Assembly: GCA_907163375.1 (NCBI GenBank)
Contig: CAJQUW010007987.1
Location: 62,001-126,000, forward strand
From: Prostheceraeus crozeri
Taxonomy: Eukaryota > Platyhelminthes > Polycladida > Euryleptidae
Length of the DNA: 64,000 bases
Direction: 5' to 3'
Positions within the stretch are counted from its first letter, which is position 1; each line of letters begins with the position of its first letter. Of this stretch, positions 1-12,812 are shown in pieces. Both the position numbers and the translations under genes were made by a program. The notes below the pieces were generated by a model. The model ran no database searches. It worked only from the letters and a program-made list of their open reading frames with translations, and was not told where the DNA came from.

Positions 1-782
1 TTAATAAATAAATCAGCTTGTATCAGATGGATTAGTTCACTTGTGCATGTTTTTTGAAGGTGTGTTTCCTTGTCTTGTGAAATGCCATGATGTTTGCATG
101 ATCTATAATTTGCAATAAATACACTTGACCTACTGAATCTATTTGAATTCGTTTATATAGTTTAATCTACTACATTCCCTCATTAGTCTTTGTATGAATG
201 AGATTGAAGATTTTGTACCATTCAGTTAAATTTTAGAAATTACCTTTCTTTAAGTTGGGTCTTTATGTGGAGTCTAATGCACTAACTACTACGTCATGTA
301 AGACAACATTCCCAATAATCAAACATAGCCTATCATTTGTTTCTTACAAACCGGAATTATTTCTACATAGCTAGCTGTACAGCCTTATGTGAAAGTTTGA
401 CTTAATCGATGCGTGAACGAATATGCTCACAGTTCCTGTTGCTTTTGATCATACACATCGGTGACAGGGTCACCTACTCTCTTCAGCTATAATGAACTCA
501 AATGACCCAATAATATCACAAGTTTTCATTTAATACATGCAAGACCTTTATTAGCCCCTAAAATTTATGTAATGAGGGCGACGACATTTTCCAGCTCAAT
601 AAAATCCTCACCGGTTTGATATTGAGCATTGACTGCCGTATAGAAGGCTTCAGTGGGTATTCTACTCATTTTGTCTACAATTCTTCTGTCATTGAATTAT
701 TTTCTCTCTTATTTAGCCTCAAAATTTGAATTACTTTCTCATTTTGGATCACATTTGTTCTTCGCATGATTATCCTGTTCAA
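1..782. other. unannotated AT-rich DNA
   Basis: I see no supported gene, RNA or repeat here. Open frames are short, and no motif or splice-bounded conserved peptide was recognised. Confidence 0.5.
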
Positions 783-930
783 ATTTCGTGAATTACTACT
801 TGTTCCAATGTAGCGATAAAGGATCGAGAAACGAAACCTTTATTCAGAGTTCGTGAATTTCGTGAATTACTACTTGTTCCAATGTAGCGATAAAAGATCG
901 AGAAACGAAACCTTTATTTAGAGTTCATAT
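783..930. repeat. 74-bp tandem duplication (two copies)
   Basis: The stretch 783-856 is repeated at 857-930 with only a couple of substitutions. The shared core includes TACTTGTTCCAATGTAGCG followed by a GATCGAGAAACGAAACC segment. The near identity points to a recent local duplication. No coding sense is apparent. Confidence 0.85.
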
Positions 931-2645
931 CTTCCACCGTTCGCATTTCTTATTCCAGTGGGACATTAAGACTGACAGATCATACTGTGTGAACCAGGAC
1001 ACAAATTACGATACAAGATGTACCTGAAGACGTTCATTATCCTTCCTCCGGCAAAACTGTTAATTTGAGCCTCTGTCGACCTATTTCTCCGCCTTTTTCG
1101 TGTTCTGATCATTTCTACCGTTCTTTCTACGCTGAACGAACGATAATCTATCACTTCTACCATCATTACCTCTATGTAATCATATTCACTGACAATTCAC
1201 TCATTCTTTAGACCTGTTTTCCATATTCTTCAACAGGACATCAAAACATATTCACAGATTGTTGTGTCTTCTATCAGCTCTCTCTCACACGCACGCACAC
1301 GCACAGACACAGTCCTTTGCACAACAATCTACAACTCATCAAATGCATAAAGTGCCACGTTTTCCTTTATTCAACTAAGGCATGAATTCATTCGATTTTT
1401 TGATAGTTACAAATTTCAGCCAATAACTGCATCTTAATTTGTGTGCAATGTTGCGGGAAATAGTTGTTACAGGCAGATCTGTTGGGTGTTGCGAGAACCA
1501 GCAAATCTTCGCTGTTGCAAATAGACCTCAAGATATCAAATCTAGCAAAAACATGTGTGGCTTGTAATAAATAGGAACAAGGCGTTTTGAATTGTAAAAT
1601 AGAAATTGATCCAAAACAAGATTGATAGAGTAAATCGATGTAAAATGAATGAATACACTGATACTGAGAATATTCGAACTCTGCATGAGCAACTTTTCAA
1701 AATAATTTCCGGATACATGCTCAGCCAAAGAGAGGAGGTCAGATCACCTCTGTGGAATATTCTTTGAACCATGAGTACAGAGAAAGCTACGCCGCTTGCA
1801 AGTCGTAGTGCTTCTTGATTGAGTTTGCAGATACAAAGGTACTTCTAATTTTTAATGCGAAGAGAATAGCCAAGGAGTGTATTTGGATTTGTAGTCGCTG
1901 TTATACACGCGAAAAGAAATATCCTCATATTGAAATGCCATTTTTGCCTTCATTGCATCATATACGAACAGTAATTGGAAAAATATCATCGGAATTTGTA
2001 TTGACCGTGGTATTTAACTTTTCATTTCATGTGTCACCGATGATTCGATTTCTATGGCTTGAAAGGCTGCTTTTCAGTTTCTTTTTCGCTCATGTTAATG
2101 TAGATATCTATGCGTCCTTCAGTTGTATGGAGTTTTCTGTCTAGAACACTATTATTTAGAAGTCCATGGACGAACTAGCATAATGATTTTCGCTTTATAT
2201 AATGCACTGAAATGATCTCTCTCTCTCTTTCAAACAAATTCGAATATTGAGGAGTTCGTTGTTATCCTGACAATTAAAGCGTTGTAAGAGGAAAATGGAA
2301 TGACAAATGGAGAAGAAGTGATCATTGAGAGTTCATTTCATCGACAGAACGGATATAGTCCCTTGGGAGGTGTTGTCCTTCTTTTCAGATCCACAATTTT
2401 ACTTCGATTTGCATTTCACTGACAATGGCCATCTAGATTTCATGATATCAAATTCTTCGACTGTCTACAAAAAGAAAAATGAAGTCTGCATGCTCATTCA
2501 AGTCATCATCTGTTCGTACAACACTCATGTTTCAATGTATCCCTTTCATATCCTGAACGTCTTCAAATACATCCGGGAACCGGGAAGAAAGTGTTTAAGC
2601 ATGTATGCATGTATATCACGTGTGGAAACTCCCCATTACGTAATA
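931..2645. other. unannotated DNA
   Basis: There is a short CA/CG-rich low-complexity patch near 1277-1312. The open frame at 1815-2144 (+) has no recognisable domain and no exon-like borders, so I do not call it a gene. Confidence 0.4.
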
Positions 2646-2868
2646 GATAATGCATAGATATGAGATCATTATTTGCTATAATTACCGAGAACCGAAGGCT
2701 CGAGGTTATTATGACAAATAATGACCGAAGATTATCTGTTATAATGCATGACTTTTTTCCATAGGAGTTTGCACCAGGTCAATAATTACAATCAGGAAAT
2801 AATTACCTGTTTCGTGGAATTCATTAACCTGTGGGCATAGAAAGCCTTTCAAAATCATGCATTATTTT
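2646..2868. repeat. cluster of inverted repeats, MITE-like
   Basis: Two nested symmetries are visible. An imperfect hairpin has arms 2667-2689 and 2699-2723 around a loop containing AACCGAAGG. A second inverted pair joins 2741-2758 (ATAATGCATGACTTTT) to 2851-2868 (AAAATCATGCATTATTTT). The ATAATGCAT string also starts the block near 2648. The layout resembles a small non-autonomous DNA element or its remnant. No target duplication was found, so the family is unknown. Confidence 0.4.
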
Positions 2869-3193
2869 TATGTATTTTTAGTGGCGACGAATCCGCCATC
2901 TTCCTTAGCGAAGATCAATTAATTTCTAGTTCAAGCGAGCTATCAACCTTGCATCAGCATTCTACTAACCATAGAAATGGACTTTCATCTATTTATTTGT
3001 CTTCCAAACGCCCACGGATAGGCCTAACTATGTAATTTTTCGCTGATTCATAGTTTTGACATGGCTATTCAGTCCCTTCCATTCCATATTTCAATAACAT
3101 TCTTTTGTCAATTGTTACTGAGAATGTAGAGTTGTCAGCCCATATTTCACTTGTCATTTTTCTATGAAAGTCGTTTATATATTTCCAATTCCA
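2869..3193. other. unannotated DNA
   Basis: No gene or repeat is recognised. One TAGGCCTA palindromic octamer lies at 3019-3026. Confidence 0.4.
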
Positions 3194-3233
3194 AATTAGA
3201 CGGCCTTAATTGCATAATTAAGGCCGTCTAATT
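3194..3233. repeat. perfect 18-bp-arm palindrome with 4-nt spacer
   Basis: The arms 3194-3211 (AATTAGACGGCCTTAATT) and 3216-3233 are exact reverse complements around the spacer GCAT. There is no T-run after it and no adjacent gene, so a terminator reading is not warranted. It may be the core of a foldback element or a cruciform-prone site. Confidence 0.85.
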
Positions 3234-4782
3234 CACTATGTAATACCATTGAGGTAGGAGCATCTCACCGTCCATCTTCGCATTCCCAGTGAAAATGGCA
3301 ATGAGGTGATTCCTATGGTTCACAATTTGGACTCGCACATATCTCAAGCTTAAATGCTTTTATGTTATGAGCAGCATGGGCTATGTAGAAAATCATAGAA
3401 TTGAGTCTTTTGCAGATCAAAATCTTGGATTTTTTATGTCATAGATATTATTAGGTTCAATAACATTTCATTCGGTTCGCGCCGACGATTTAGGCTGTCA
3501 TTTGAAAGGTAATATATCTTCATTGGGATACCAAATAAAGCTGCTTCTAAGTGCCGGCTAAAAAGTAATAGCACTCGCCACAAATCAACCATTGATTCCA
3601 TACTTCTCTTATACCTACTTTGAACGGGAATGTCTCCGAAACAGGACTTTTTCGACAACTTTTGTAAATTTTCCCGGTTCGGTCTTCTTATGTTGTCAAT
3701 TTCTCACACGCTAACACACCCGCGGAAGAGCAGCTAATAGGGCCACGATAAGGCGTCCATGCTAATAGGGCGTCCATGCGTACTAGGTATGAGATAAAGT
3801 CAGGATCTGTACCCGATCTTGGTGTAGTTTGAAGGCGTTTTTATTAGATCCCATTGCGGGACTGAGGACGGGAGCATGCCTGAGAGATTGCGAGTAGAAA
3901 TTTGAGAATTTGACTTTCTTATAGTCGCGAGGTCGGGCTATTGAGATAGTGAAATTATGAAGTTCCATTATATGGGCAAGATCCTATCAATAGTGTATAT
4001 AATGTGGAATCGAATTCGTTGTATCGATTTCTTCTATCGAATTTTTACTAGAATTGAATCATCAGTCATAGACTGATGCTCATACAGCGTTTTATAAATT
4101 AATTCCAAAGGAACTCCATCAATCGCATACCTAAGATTTTAGTGCAACAAGAAAAATTGATTATATATAGATGTTTTTGCTTTATAATAAAATTTGATTG
4201 TTGTTTAATTACGTGTTTGGTAGCTCTCTTACTTTCAAGACGAGATTTCACAACATCAAGGATGCCGCTTTCATCCAATGAGCCACTGTATTCGACATAG
4301 CATTCTCTTCGTTTATAGAAATACTAAAATTATTTATTCGAAAATCCTCGGTGGAAGTTGGAAAAATCTTTTTACCATGTCAGTACTATAACATTTTCTA
4401 CATCAAACTCACACTCTTATACTTCCGCTGCTGTCGTCGTCTATGAATTGTGACTTTTTGCTTCCGTTATTTCTATTCACCTTTTCACTTAGTTTGCGCA
4501 TATTTTTGATTCTTTCAATTTATTTAGATATCGCTTTACCGTTTGGTGTCATTAACAGAATAAATCAAAAAAAACTTCCGCGATGAGAATTGATAAAAAT
4601 TCTCGGACATCACCTCACACCAAACATAGTCCATGATGACATTGACTTTTAGACAATGGATCATAAAGGGGTCGCAAGCAATAGATGGAACTATTGTTTT
4701 TGCTAATCCTTGTGAAGAGACAGATACTCACATTTTAAAGTTTTAGGTATGAAATACCGAATCAAAGAAAACAATAGGGAGG
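3234..4782. other. unannotated DNA
   Basis: AT-rich sequence with a small perfect hairpin (CATCAGTC / GACTGATG) near 4060-4078. Nothing else is supported. Confidence 0.4.
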
Positions 4783-4996
4783 AGAGTTCAGTTTGGGCTT
4801 CGGCACGATGGCGTGAAAGGTCCAGAGTTCGAACATAGGAGTGCCGCTCTCAGGCTCTAATTACTCCATCCTATTGAATTGCTTATGCATGAAGGTCTAC
4901 TCAACCGCAGCATGATGTGCCTTGAGTGGGGCAGGAGAAAGTGTCGAATTGATTCCTTATGAACACTGAAATCCGTACAATAAAAAAACGAAAAAG
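4783..4996 (+). mobile_element. possible tRNA-derived SINE with A-rich tail
   Basis: A box-A-like stretch (GGCACGATGGCGTGA) is followed by a box-B-like GAGTTCGAACATAGG. A body containing TGCCTTGAGTGGGG follows, and the segment ends in an A-rich tail near 4980-4996. Box A and box B are closer together than in an intact tRNA head, so the head is decayed or truncated. The GCCTTGAG motif before an A-rich end recalls the 3' parts of several invertebrate SINEs; this link is from memory. No target duplication was found. Confidence 0.4.
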
Positions 4997-7900
4997 AGTA
5001 ATTCCTAAATTTGATGAAATATCTATTAGATCGCTTTTACGTGGTGCTGCTGTCGTACAACGACTTACTCGACTAGAAAACTTGGAAATGAATATCTCTC
5101 GAAGTGGATGATCATTTTACTCCTAAATGTCAGGAGAAAATTCCACATAGCTCTGAATACTTGCAGCAGAAAATGGGACAGCCGGATCAAAAGCAATAAC
5201 TCCGAAAACTCGTCGTTTAACACGTAACATTCTTTCATGTGGAAAATTTAGTAAATTATTATGCGTAGCAATGTTAACGGAGAAGGAATCACTATTTTCT
5301 TTTGACTAATTGATACGTCGTTGTCTCTGTCCTATGACACTGATAAATAATTTCTTTCTAAAATTTGTTTCATCAGATCTTCGATGAAGGTGGGCAAAGG
5401 TATTTTCTTAAAATTACAAACAATTCAATTGCTTAATAATTCCTGAGTCACAGTTATGTCGGATTATAATGAATTACTTGGCGAACATATTGCAATTACA
5501 TATTGCATATTGAAAGTTACGAATTTGTTAATCATATCGACCACCATATTTTAGAAAGAATTAGGTAATCCCTTATCATAAATGTAATTTCAAGAAGTAA
5601 CACAAGTATAGGGATGCGTAAATGCAAAATCTCATAACATGCATACGTAGCTAATTACTGAATGCTCACACAAATGCACGAAGAAAATTCAACAGCACTT
5701 CATGAATATCACTCAGGTGAGATTTCCCATTTACTTTATTATTTCCAATAGCCTGAATCTAATCCTTCTCGGCAGCGAAAATGAGCAAAATCAGCTCGTA
5801 TCAAACTTATCGTTTACAATCTGTCATTGATGATTTGCAATCAAACTGTGCGCGCCTGTAAATCCAAATGTGACGCTCCAAGACCAGTGCAACTTCCAAA
5901 TATGGCATGTCAAATACAAGAGCGTCATGAGCAAAGCAAATGAGACGATGCAAACTTTCACTCCTTCGTAATAAAACGGATTGTTTGTACAATGTGCGTA
6001 CAGTATAGATTCACATGTAATTGAATATAGCAAAACTTCATAGATTGATCAGATTAATATCTTGTCAATGCATCAAACATGATGCCTTTCATTTGAATCT
6101 TGCTTATTACGATGCAGTTCGTAGGATTGGCAACATCACTATCTTCAATTATGTCCATTCATAACATGCATTTAAAAAATTAAATTGATTTAATTACTTA
6201 TTTGTTCATTATTATTGTAGAATATGCTGTTAAAAAGAATTAATTTTTAAATTCAATTTTGTACAGAAATATTTGATTTCAAGAAATGATTTTCAAATTT
6301 CTATTGTTTTTCTGTTGTTTCTATTCCTTAACCGTGGCAGACGAAGTGCAGCAGATTATATGAAGGAGCAGTACATGTTGTAGTTACTTCATATGTTCAA
6401 GGAATGATGGAGCATGGTCTTAGAGGTGTGCATAAAGTTCGCGCCATTTTTTGATAATCGTTCCGATATTCAGATGTCGTAATATGTTCATTATTGGCCG
6501 TAGAGGTCCTTGTGCAATGCATCTTTCAACTGATAATTTCTTAACAAGATTTCGTAAATTTCACATTTGATTTGTAATTGTTGACTGATTTTCTTTTCTA
6601 TTTAGTTAGAATGCAACATTTTGCTGGACAAAGAACGATGTCCGAAACGTACCTTATCTTTCTGGAGGTATCTCTTACTAAACTTATACGGTCAAAAATG
6701 ATGAATCCCATCACCTCCTGCTGACGACATTACTGTATATCTTAACAGTTCGTTCTTTATTCGTTCTATGAAGCTTATTCTACAAGAATAGAATTTCTTG
6801 TTTTCTTTTTCGTCCCTTGTTTTTGTGATCATTTCTTGACCATTTGATATCGTTGAATTGTTGAACCTCCCACGCAGACTCAACTTAGAGGTCAATGGGC
6901 TGGTGGACAATTTCAAACGAGATAAGCGAAGAAGCAGTCAATCAAAGTGATGTCTGACAATCGAAAATAAGTTTGAGATTCCGGCCATATTCACTCTACA
7001 CCTTTTCTACAGGCTTTCAGTGATTTACTGATAATAGCTACCTTGGTCCCTCCATCTGCAATGAAACAAAGAAAACATTCAGATTTTTCTGTTATATTTA
7101 TAATTAATTAATCCATGTCATATTTTTCATTTCTATTCATTGTTTCTGTTAAGGCAGATCTCTTATTTTTGTGGTTTGATAAAGTGCATCATTTAGGAAT
7201 CGGTGTGCGGGGGTGTTGCTCTATCATTCCACATCCTACCTGTTGGAAATAAACAAATGAATTCAAATGATCTTCACAAAGATGTGAATTGATTGAATGT
7301 CAAATCTCTCTTTAATTTCTCATAATCCTTTCACCGAGCGCTCATCGCTGATTCGTCCTGTCAGTGTAATGATGAAACAGATAATGATAAAAACACAGTC
7401 ATAAAGGACACAGAGATGTGGTAATCCCCAAAATATTGATTTGATTCATTTGAGACTTCCTACTTGAAATCTCTCATTTTTGAATAAGTTCCGTTGTTCT
7501 TACCGGAGCCTGTCACTTCAGTAAATGACTAACATGATGGAGAAGTTGTGGATGGCTCGCAAATACCATTAGTCGTATGTTCTGCAAAGCAGTCTGTTCT
7601 AACATTTAATTGAAACATTATTTCGATAGAGTTGTCTAAACGTGGCAAACAAATCAGGTCAGCTCAACTACGCAGAATTCTTGGACATTCAAAACTCATT
7701 GATTTGTGGTCTCCTTTGTCCAAGCGGTGTTGATAACCTCAATGAAGCTACTTAGAGGTTTGATGTTCCGCTACTCGGAGAATTAGGTGGGCAGGAACCT
7801 CTCGTCCGTACGCAGAAGGTTGTTTATTGCGTTAAATAACGACACTGGATTTGATGCTTCTACCTACAGAAGAAAACGATGAGTTTCTTTGGAAAATCAA

Positions 7901-8837
7901 TAATATCATTACAAAATCCGGCCGTTGGCCTCTTCCAACACTGTGAAAGTTCAAAAAGTAGAAAGGCAGCAAAACTTACATAACTGCACAACGGCCCCCT
8001 ATCGGAACTATTTGCAACAAAGTCTCAATAGAATTTCTGATATGATGGCTGAACTTTCATGAGGGGAGCACATGCCTTACTCTTGCAACATGAGGGTAAC
8101 ATGTCAGATAGAGGCGCATTTGTTCTCGCACTTATCTGATCTCCAGGGTGACAACTGCAAATTGGTCACTGATTTAGTTCAAATAAGTGCATGTTTCTGA
8201 TTTCGTTGAATATCTTCACTGAAGTTGGGGATGATGATTGTAAATGCAAGAATTCGCTCAGAAGTTCATTGCCTGTAAGTACTGTAAGTCATCGGGAATG
8301 AACCCTGAATCGAAATGAGAGCCAACAATAAAGTCAAAATATAAAGAGTGTAGCTGTGAAAGATCATTTTCAAGAAGATGTCACTTTGAAAATGGAAATT
8401 CAAAGCATTATTATACAATTGGAATGATATTCAAGCTTTTTGGCATGTTTGTAAAGTTGCTTGTTATCGAAGTATTACTCTTTTAACTTGACAATTTTCC
8501 AAATTTACTATTTTGGTGTTGGTATCTTCTTTTATTCCAACTGCAGACAAAGTTTCCTAAGCTGAGAACCCTTTCTGAATTAAAATACTGTGTGTATTCT
8601 GAATCGCACAATGTCTCATGTCCACTGACGAAAAGTCATCAAATTGTCATCAATTCATTTACAGTAGACTCTCCACATCTCCACATGTTAAAAATGAGTG
8701 ATACTTTGAATCTTGTTTTGGTATCATACCATGACCGACATTGCTAGGGCAATCAGATTGATACGAATATTTTCACAGGTGAGAAATAACTTTGTTTCTT
8801 GGTGATTTATAACCCCGCGACCTCTGTCGATTTAGAC
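4997..8837. other. unannotated AT-rich DNA
   Basis: This 3.8-kb stretch holds only short open frames without recognisable domains. No exon, RNA gene or tandem repeat could be supported. A diverged transposon remnant could be missed by eye. Confidence 0.4.
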
Positions 8838-9597
8838 CAGGGATGACCAACCATATTTAGGTCGCGGGCCAGATTATCAATTCAGAAGTGGAGCCGGTCC
8901 GCATCCAACTTTAAAAGTGTTACTAATTAGTAGCCTACATTTCAGTGCTTAATTGAATGATAATAATTCATTTTCACCTCTTGAAAAGTTCATTAGTAAA
9001 TGTACATCTTCGCTTCACATTTAAAAAATATAGAAAAATATTTATATTTTACTCTTTGTAAATGTTTTCCATATTTTTAGATGCTAAAATAAAATCAAAA
9101 TTTCAATTTTCTTGTAAATTATGTAAGTAACCAGACCTTGTTTAAATTTTCAAAAACTATTTGAATATATGGAGTTTATAAAAAAGCTCATATAAACCTT
9201 TAATTCAATGACTTTCCTCGGATTGATGACCGGCAGACAACACGACAAGACAATCTGCTAAGTTTGATGCTGCGGTATGCAGATTGTTATTCAAATTTTT
9301 GTCTACAGTATATTTCTTGAAAGATGACTGACAGTCTTTCACATATTTCAATTGAGAGAGTAGCTGCTCGCATGTGCATGTAGCTTTATAAAGCGAGGAT
9401 GCAAAAAAATGCATGTTTAACAATGCTTGGAAATCTCTCTTGAAGAAGATAATTTTTGTAGAAATCCAATGCTATAGATTTCAAAAGCTGTAAGGGTGCT
9501 TGGGCCTCATCACACATAACTCTCAAATTGTTGAGTGGGCCTACGAGATGGCATCGCGGGCCGCATGGGGCCGTGGGCCGCGAGTTGGCCACCCCTG
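8838..9597 (-). mobile_element. 760-bp hAT transposon remnant
   Basis: The left end begins CAGGGATGACCAAC and the right end, read inward, begins CAGGGGTGGCCAACTCGCGG. These are imperfect terminal inverted repeats of hAT type. The flanking octamers ATTTAGAC (8830-8837) and ATCTAGAT (9598-9605) match at 6 of 8 positions, as expected for an aged 8-bp hAT target duplication. The GC-rich end with repeated GGCCCGCG-like words is typical of one widespread animal hAT group. The only coding remnant is a transposase C-terminus on the minus strand, so the element is internally deleted. Confidence 0.8.
9205..9540 (-). pseudogene. hAT transposase C-terminal fragment
   Basis: On the minus strand the reading runs from residues like LQLLKSIALDFYKNYLLQ and RFPSIVKHA into HFFASSLYKATCTCEQLL, then to AASNLADCLVV and a stop. 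This is the hAT dimerisation-region pattern: FP..., a Cys-Glu pair before an LS/FS motif, then a basic stretch and a conserved Ala/Ser near the end. It looks closest to the hAT transposases related to vertebrate GTF2IRD2/ZBED-type domesticated copies, which is an impression rather than a search result. The two halves lie in different frames joined near a T-run at about 9402-9415. The N-terminal BED finger and catalytic region are absent. Confidence 0.7.
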
Positions 9598-9709
9598 ATC
9601 TAGATTAGTGATCCACGAACTGCACTGTCAGCACATTATTCGAGAGTAACAAGGATTCATAACTGAAACACGCACATCCCGGAGGCAATCATCACAGTCA
9701 TAACCAGTG

Positions 9710-9875
9710 TTTTTGAGCGGATCGAAATTCCTCCTTCGCTCGCTCAGCGCTCATTTGCTCATAATCGCCCTGTCGCTCGCTCACCGCTCATTTCCTCAAA
9801 ATAATCCTTTCGCTCGCTCAGCGCTCAAAATCATGAAAAAATGCCGCTCGCTCGCTCACTTCTCGATAATACCCT
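9710..9875 (+). repeat. left subterminal CGCTC pentamer cluster of the hAT element
   Basis: CGCTC occurs many times, often doubled as CGCTCGCTCA, with the spacing broken by AT-rich words. In other hAT elements such short subterminal repeats are transposase binding sites (known for Ac and Hermes). Here that role is inferred. A matching cluster sits at the other end. Confidence 0.7.
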
Positions 9876-10719
9876 CCTTAATTCTGCAAAATTTTTCATG
9901 CTCAGAGCTAATTCCATGCTTTAAATCAAATAGATACCTTTTTTGGCGTTTAAAGGAAATTCATCATTTCATTTTAGTTGAAATTTGAAACATACGATGA
10001 AACAATGTAAATCATCATACCAATGTATTAAATTGGCTAGCTATTGCACAAAATTAGTTGAAACAATACATTTTGATGAACATAGCCACAGAATTCCTTT
10101 GACATGTGTAGAGATGGGCAATAATCTAAACTTAATCCTACATACTGATCACATGAATCAGTGCATACAATTCTTGGCGCAATACTTGGACAAAATTCGC
10201 AAGGTGCGTTAAGAAACTATGTAATGCGTTGATAATTGAAAATGAACTTATTTGAAGTCGTGACAAAATAATGCAGATAATTCCTAAAAGTAGCTAAAGA
10301 TGACATGCGCGACTTATGAGTTACTGAGTAATCAATAAATGCAAGAAATCTGCTATAAATAAAATCGCTTGATAACTTGATAAACGAAATCGCTGGTTTA
10401 TGTGAAACAGCAAATGCTGCACCCAAAAGGACCTGAGACATCGGCGCCAGCCGCCACTGAGACTTCGGCCCACTAAGCTCAGTATTTGTCAAGATGGTCG
10501 GTCCGCAGCAGCTCGTTGCGCCCAGGTCCTACTTCCTTCTACCTTTGGACTCTTCTTCGTGGTGATCTTTGCACTTAAACACCGTTCCGGTGCGTGTAGC
10601 ATACTCTCTGCGAAACCAAATCATAGCCAGAGAGGACACGGCGAAGATTGGCATGTCACACAGATGACACTGAAGGTCGGTCCGGATTCCTCAACGTGTC
10701 ATAGTAGCAGGGGTATACA

Positions 10720-12344
10720 TGGCATTTGAACGAACGGTCTGAATGGTACTTTTTTCATTTTTCTGATGAGCGAATTATCGAAGTCTGAGAAGCCGATGAA
10801 CGGTGATCGGAACGAACGGCTTTTTTGCTTGATTGAACGTGATTGAGCGGTAATTTAGCCCCGGAAACCCAGCAAAAGAAACAATGGTAGAAAATCTTTG
10901 ATACATTCCAAAATTGCTTATTTACGATTCTGACTTCAATAAGGTATTATTTTGAAATTTGAAAATATTTAATTGCCAATTTGGGTATGGATCACCACTA
11001 ACCCATTGGGCTTTCGTGGTGTAGTGAAACCTCGAACATTTCGATAAAAGAAAACTCTAATGATGCTCTTCGAAATTGCTTGTTTGAGCATTAGGACTTC
11101 AGTTCAATGACAGAACAATGACAAGAGACTTGCTATTACACAATGATTCCATCTCTTGTTATTGATTTAGTGTTCCGAAAATACATCTACTTATTCTACT
11201 ACTCATCAGCTACTAAAACATCTGCGCATATCACCATCAATGCGGTTTATCAGTGGTGAAAACTGAAGAAGTCGGACTGAAAAAGTTTCACGTCCTTCCA
11301 TGAAGCAACGAAATTTGTCATGATGCGCCCTAAAGTGTCATTTAATTCATCACTTGGTCACGCAGCATTGAACAGTTTGAATTCAAAAGCTGTGATGAGG
11401 TAGGTCTACTTGCACTGTGGGTGCCAATCTGACCATTAATTTCTAAAAATGACAGGTATCATGTTGCTTTTGCATCAAGTAAAGTCATACGCTGGGGTCG
11501 GGCCCGATGAGGGCATCTCGATTTTTTCGGGAAGCGGGCATTCGCATGCAGGCACGGGCATTTACAATAATGGCTTAATCTGAGAATTCATGTCCGGTCA
11601 GTGGATATGCAGCTAGGTATTCATGGCGGCGTACATGACGTGGGCGTAATGCATGTAGCCTAAGCTCATTATGCAATTGAATCTAGTCACTATCGAATTT
11701 AGTCACATCGTATTCTTAAATCATTATTTCTGAAGACTAGACCTAGGCCTATGCTAGCTAGCAGGTTTCAAGCACTGTGTAAGCGAAGTGTCAAATGGGT
11801 GAACATCTACCCATCGTCACCTATAGCAAATTCGTGCAGCGTGATGCTGCTAAAGCGTATTGTAGGCTAATCATCAAGACAGAAGGAGTATGACTTTCTC
11901 CATCGATTTTGATATTCTCTAGTTTGATTGGTTTTGATACAAAGGGCGCGTGTGACGTGTAACGCTTGACGTAACTCATGTTTCGCATTGTCATTGTAGG
12001 ACAATACCGACAACGAATTTTCCGATAGGGCAGCTTGTATTATTTCGCGATGTCAGATGGGAGAACATCCTGCATCGCCAGCTTCCACATTTCTCTGAAA
12101 AAACCAATGTCAGCTAGAAACGACATCACTATATAATAAGGTTCGACAGCACTACGAGTATGTAGGTTCCATCAAAATTGAATACTGTTTTGACTTAGAA
12201 GGAACGATTGAACGGGTGTTTTATGCCATGAACGAACGGAACGGGGGTGATAGCTCATTTGATCGGTCAACAAACGAACGTGTCTGAAAGGCTAATGAGC
12301 GGAAGATCGAACGAATTGGGAAAAATATGACCGTTCTAATGCTG
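10720..12344 (-). mobile_element. probable nested hAT-like element in opposite sense
   Basis: The ends TGGCATTTGAACG (from 10720) and, read inward from 12344, CAGCATTAGAACG agree at 10 of 13 positions. The flanking octamers GGTATACA (10712-10719) and GGTATGAA (12345-12352) agree at 6 of 8. Both ends carry clusters of GAACG/GAGCG pentamers (about 10728-10855 and 12200-12330), the complement of the CGCTC/CGTTC words of the host element. This suggests a related family inserted in the opposite direction. No transposase domain was recognised. The end match and duplication are imperfect, so the call is tentative. Confidence 0.45.
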
Positions 12345-12394
12345 GGTATGAAACACAATAATCGAAAGACATTCCTGATCATTTTTTTGCATCG

Positions 12395-12810
12395 AGGAGT
12401 CAATACGATTGCAGGAAATTGCTTATCTGGGGAGCCATCTGGGAGTGATGGTCGCAGTTCACTGCATGTTATGAGGGAAAACATGAACTCCGAACGCTAC
12501 CTTCGAGTGATCGAAGAACATGTTTATCCTTTAGCATACAGTTTAGGTGATCCATCATCTGATTGAATTCTCATGGATGACAATGCTCCATGCAACTCCA
12601 CTGTATAGAAGACAGGCAGGAAAACGAACCTTATGGCCAGCAAGGTCTACTCCCTTTTAACGACTAGGCCCTAACTGGGCAAACATATAACAAAGAAAAA
12701 TATTTAATATGATATAGGATGCAAATTTATTCAATTATAGTTAGAAAACGTGCTGTTTACTTTAAAATGTCTAGTTCTAACTAATTTCTAACTATTTATG
12801 AAACGGACTG
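12395..12810 (+). mobile_element. Tc1-like transposon, 3' fragment with right terminal repeat
   Basis: The plus strand reads DGRSSLHVM, then MNSERYLRVIEEHVYP and, in the adjoining frame, MDDNAPCNST. This is the central Tc1 transposase region with the second catalytic Asp in the DDN motif. The upstream WGAIW motif lies in another frame, so the copy is frameshifted. The region carrying the third acidic residue is not recognisable. The right end is TTTATGAAACGGACTG followed by TA (12811-12812), the Tc1 terminal repeat and target site. It matches the end of the copy at 24646. The left half was not located. Confidence 0.7.
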
Positions 12811-12812
12811 TA

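Noticed and set aside
1815-2144. 109-codon open frame as a possible gene
   Set aside because: No domain or exon-like borders were recognised.
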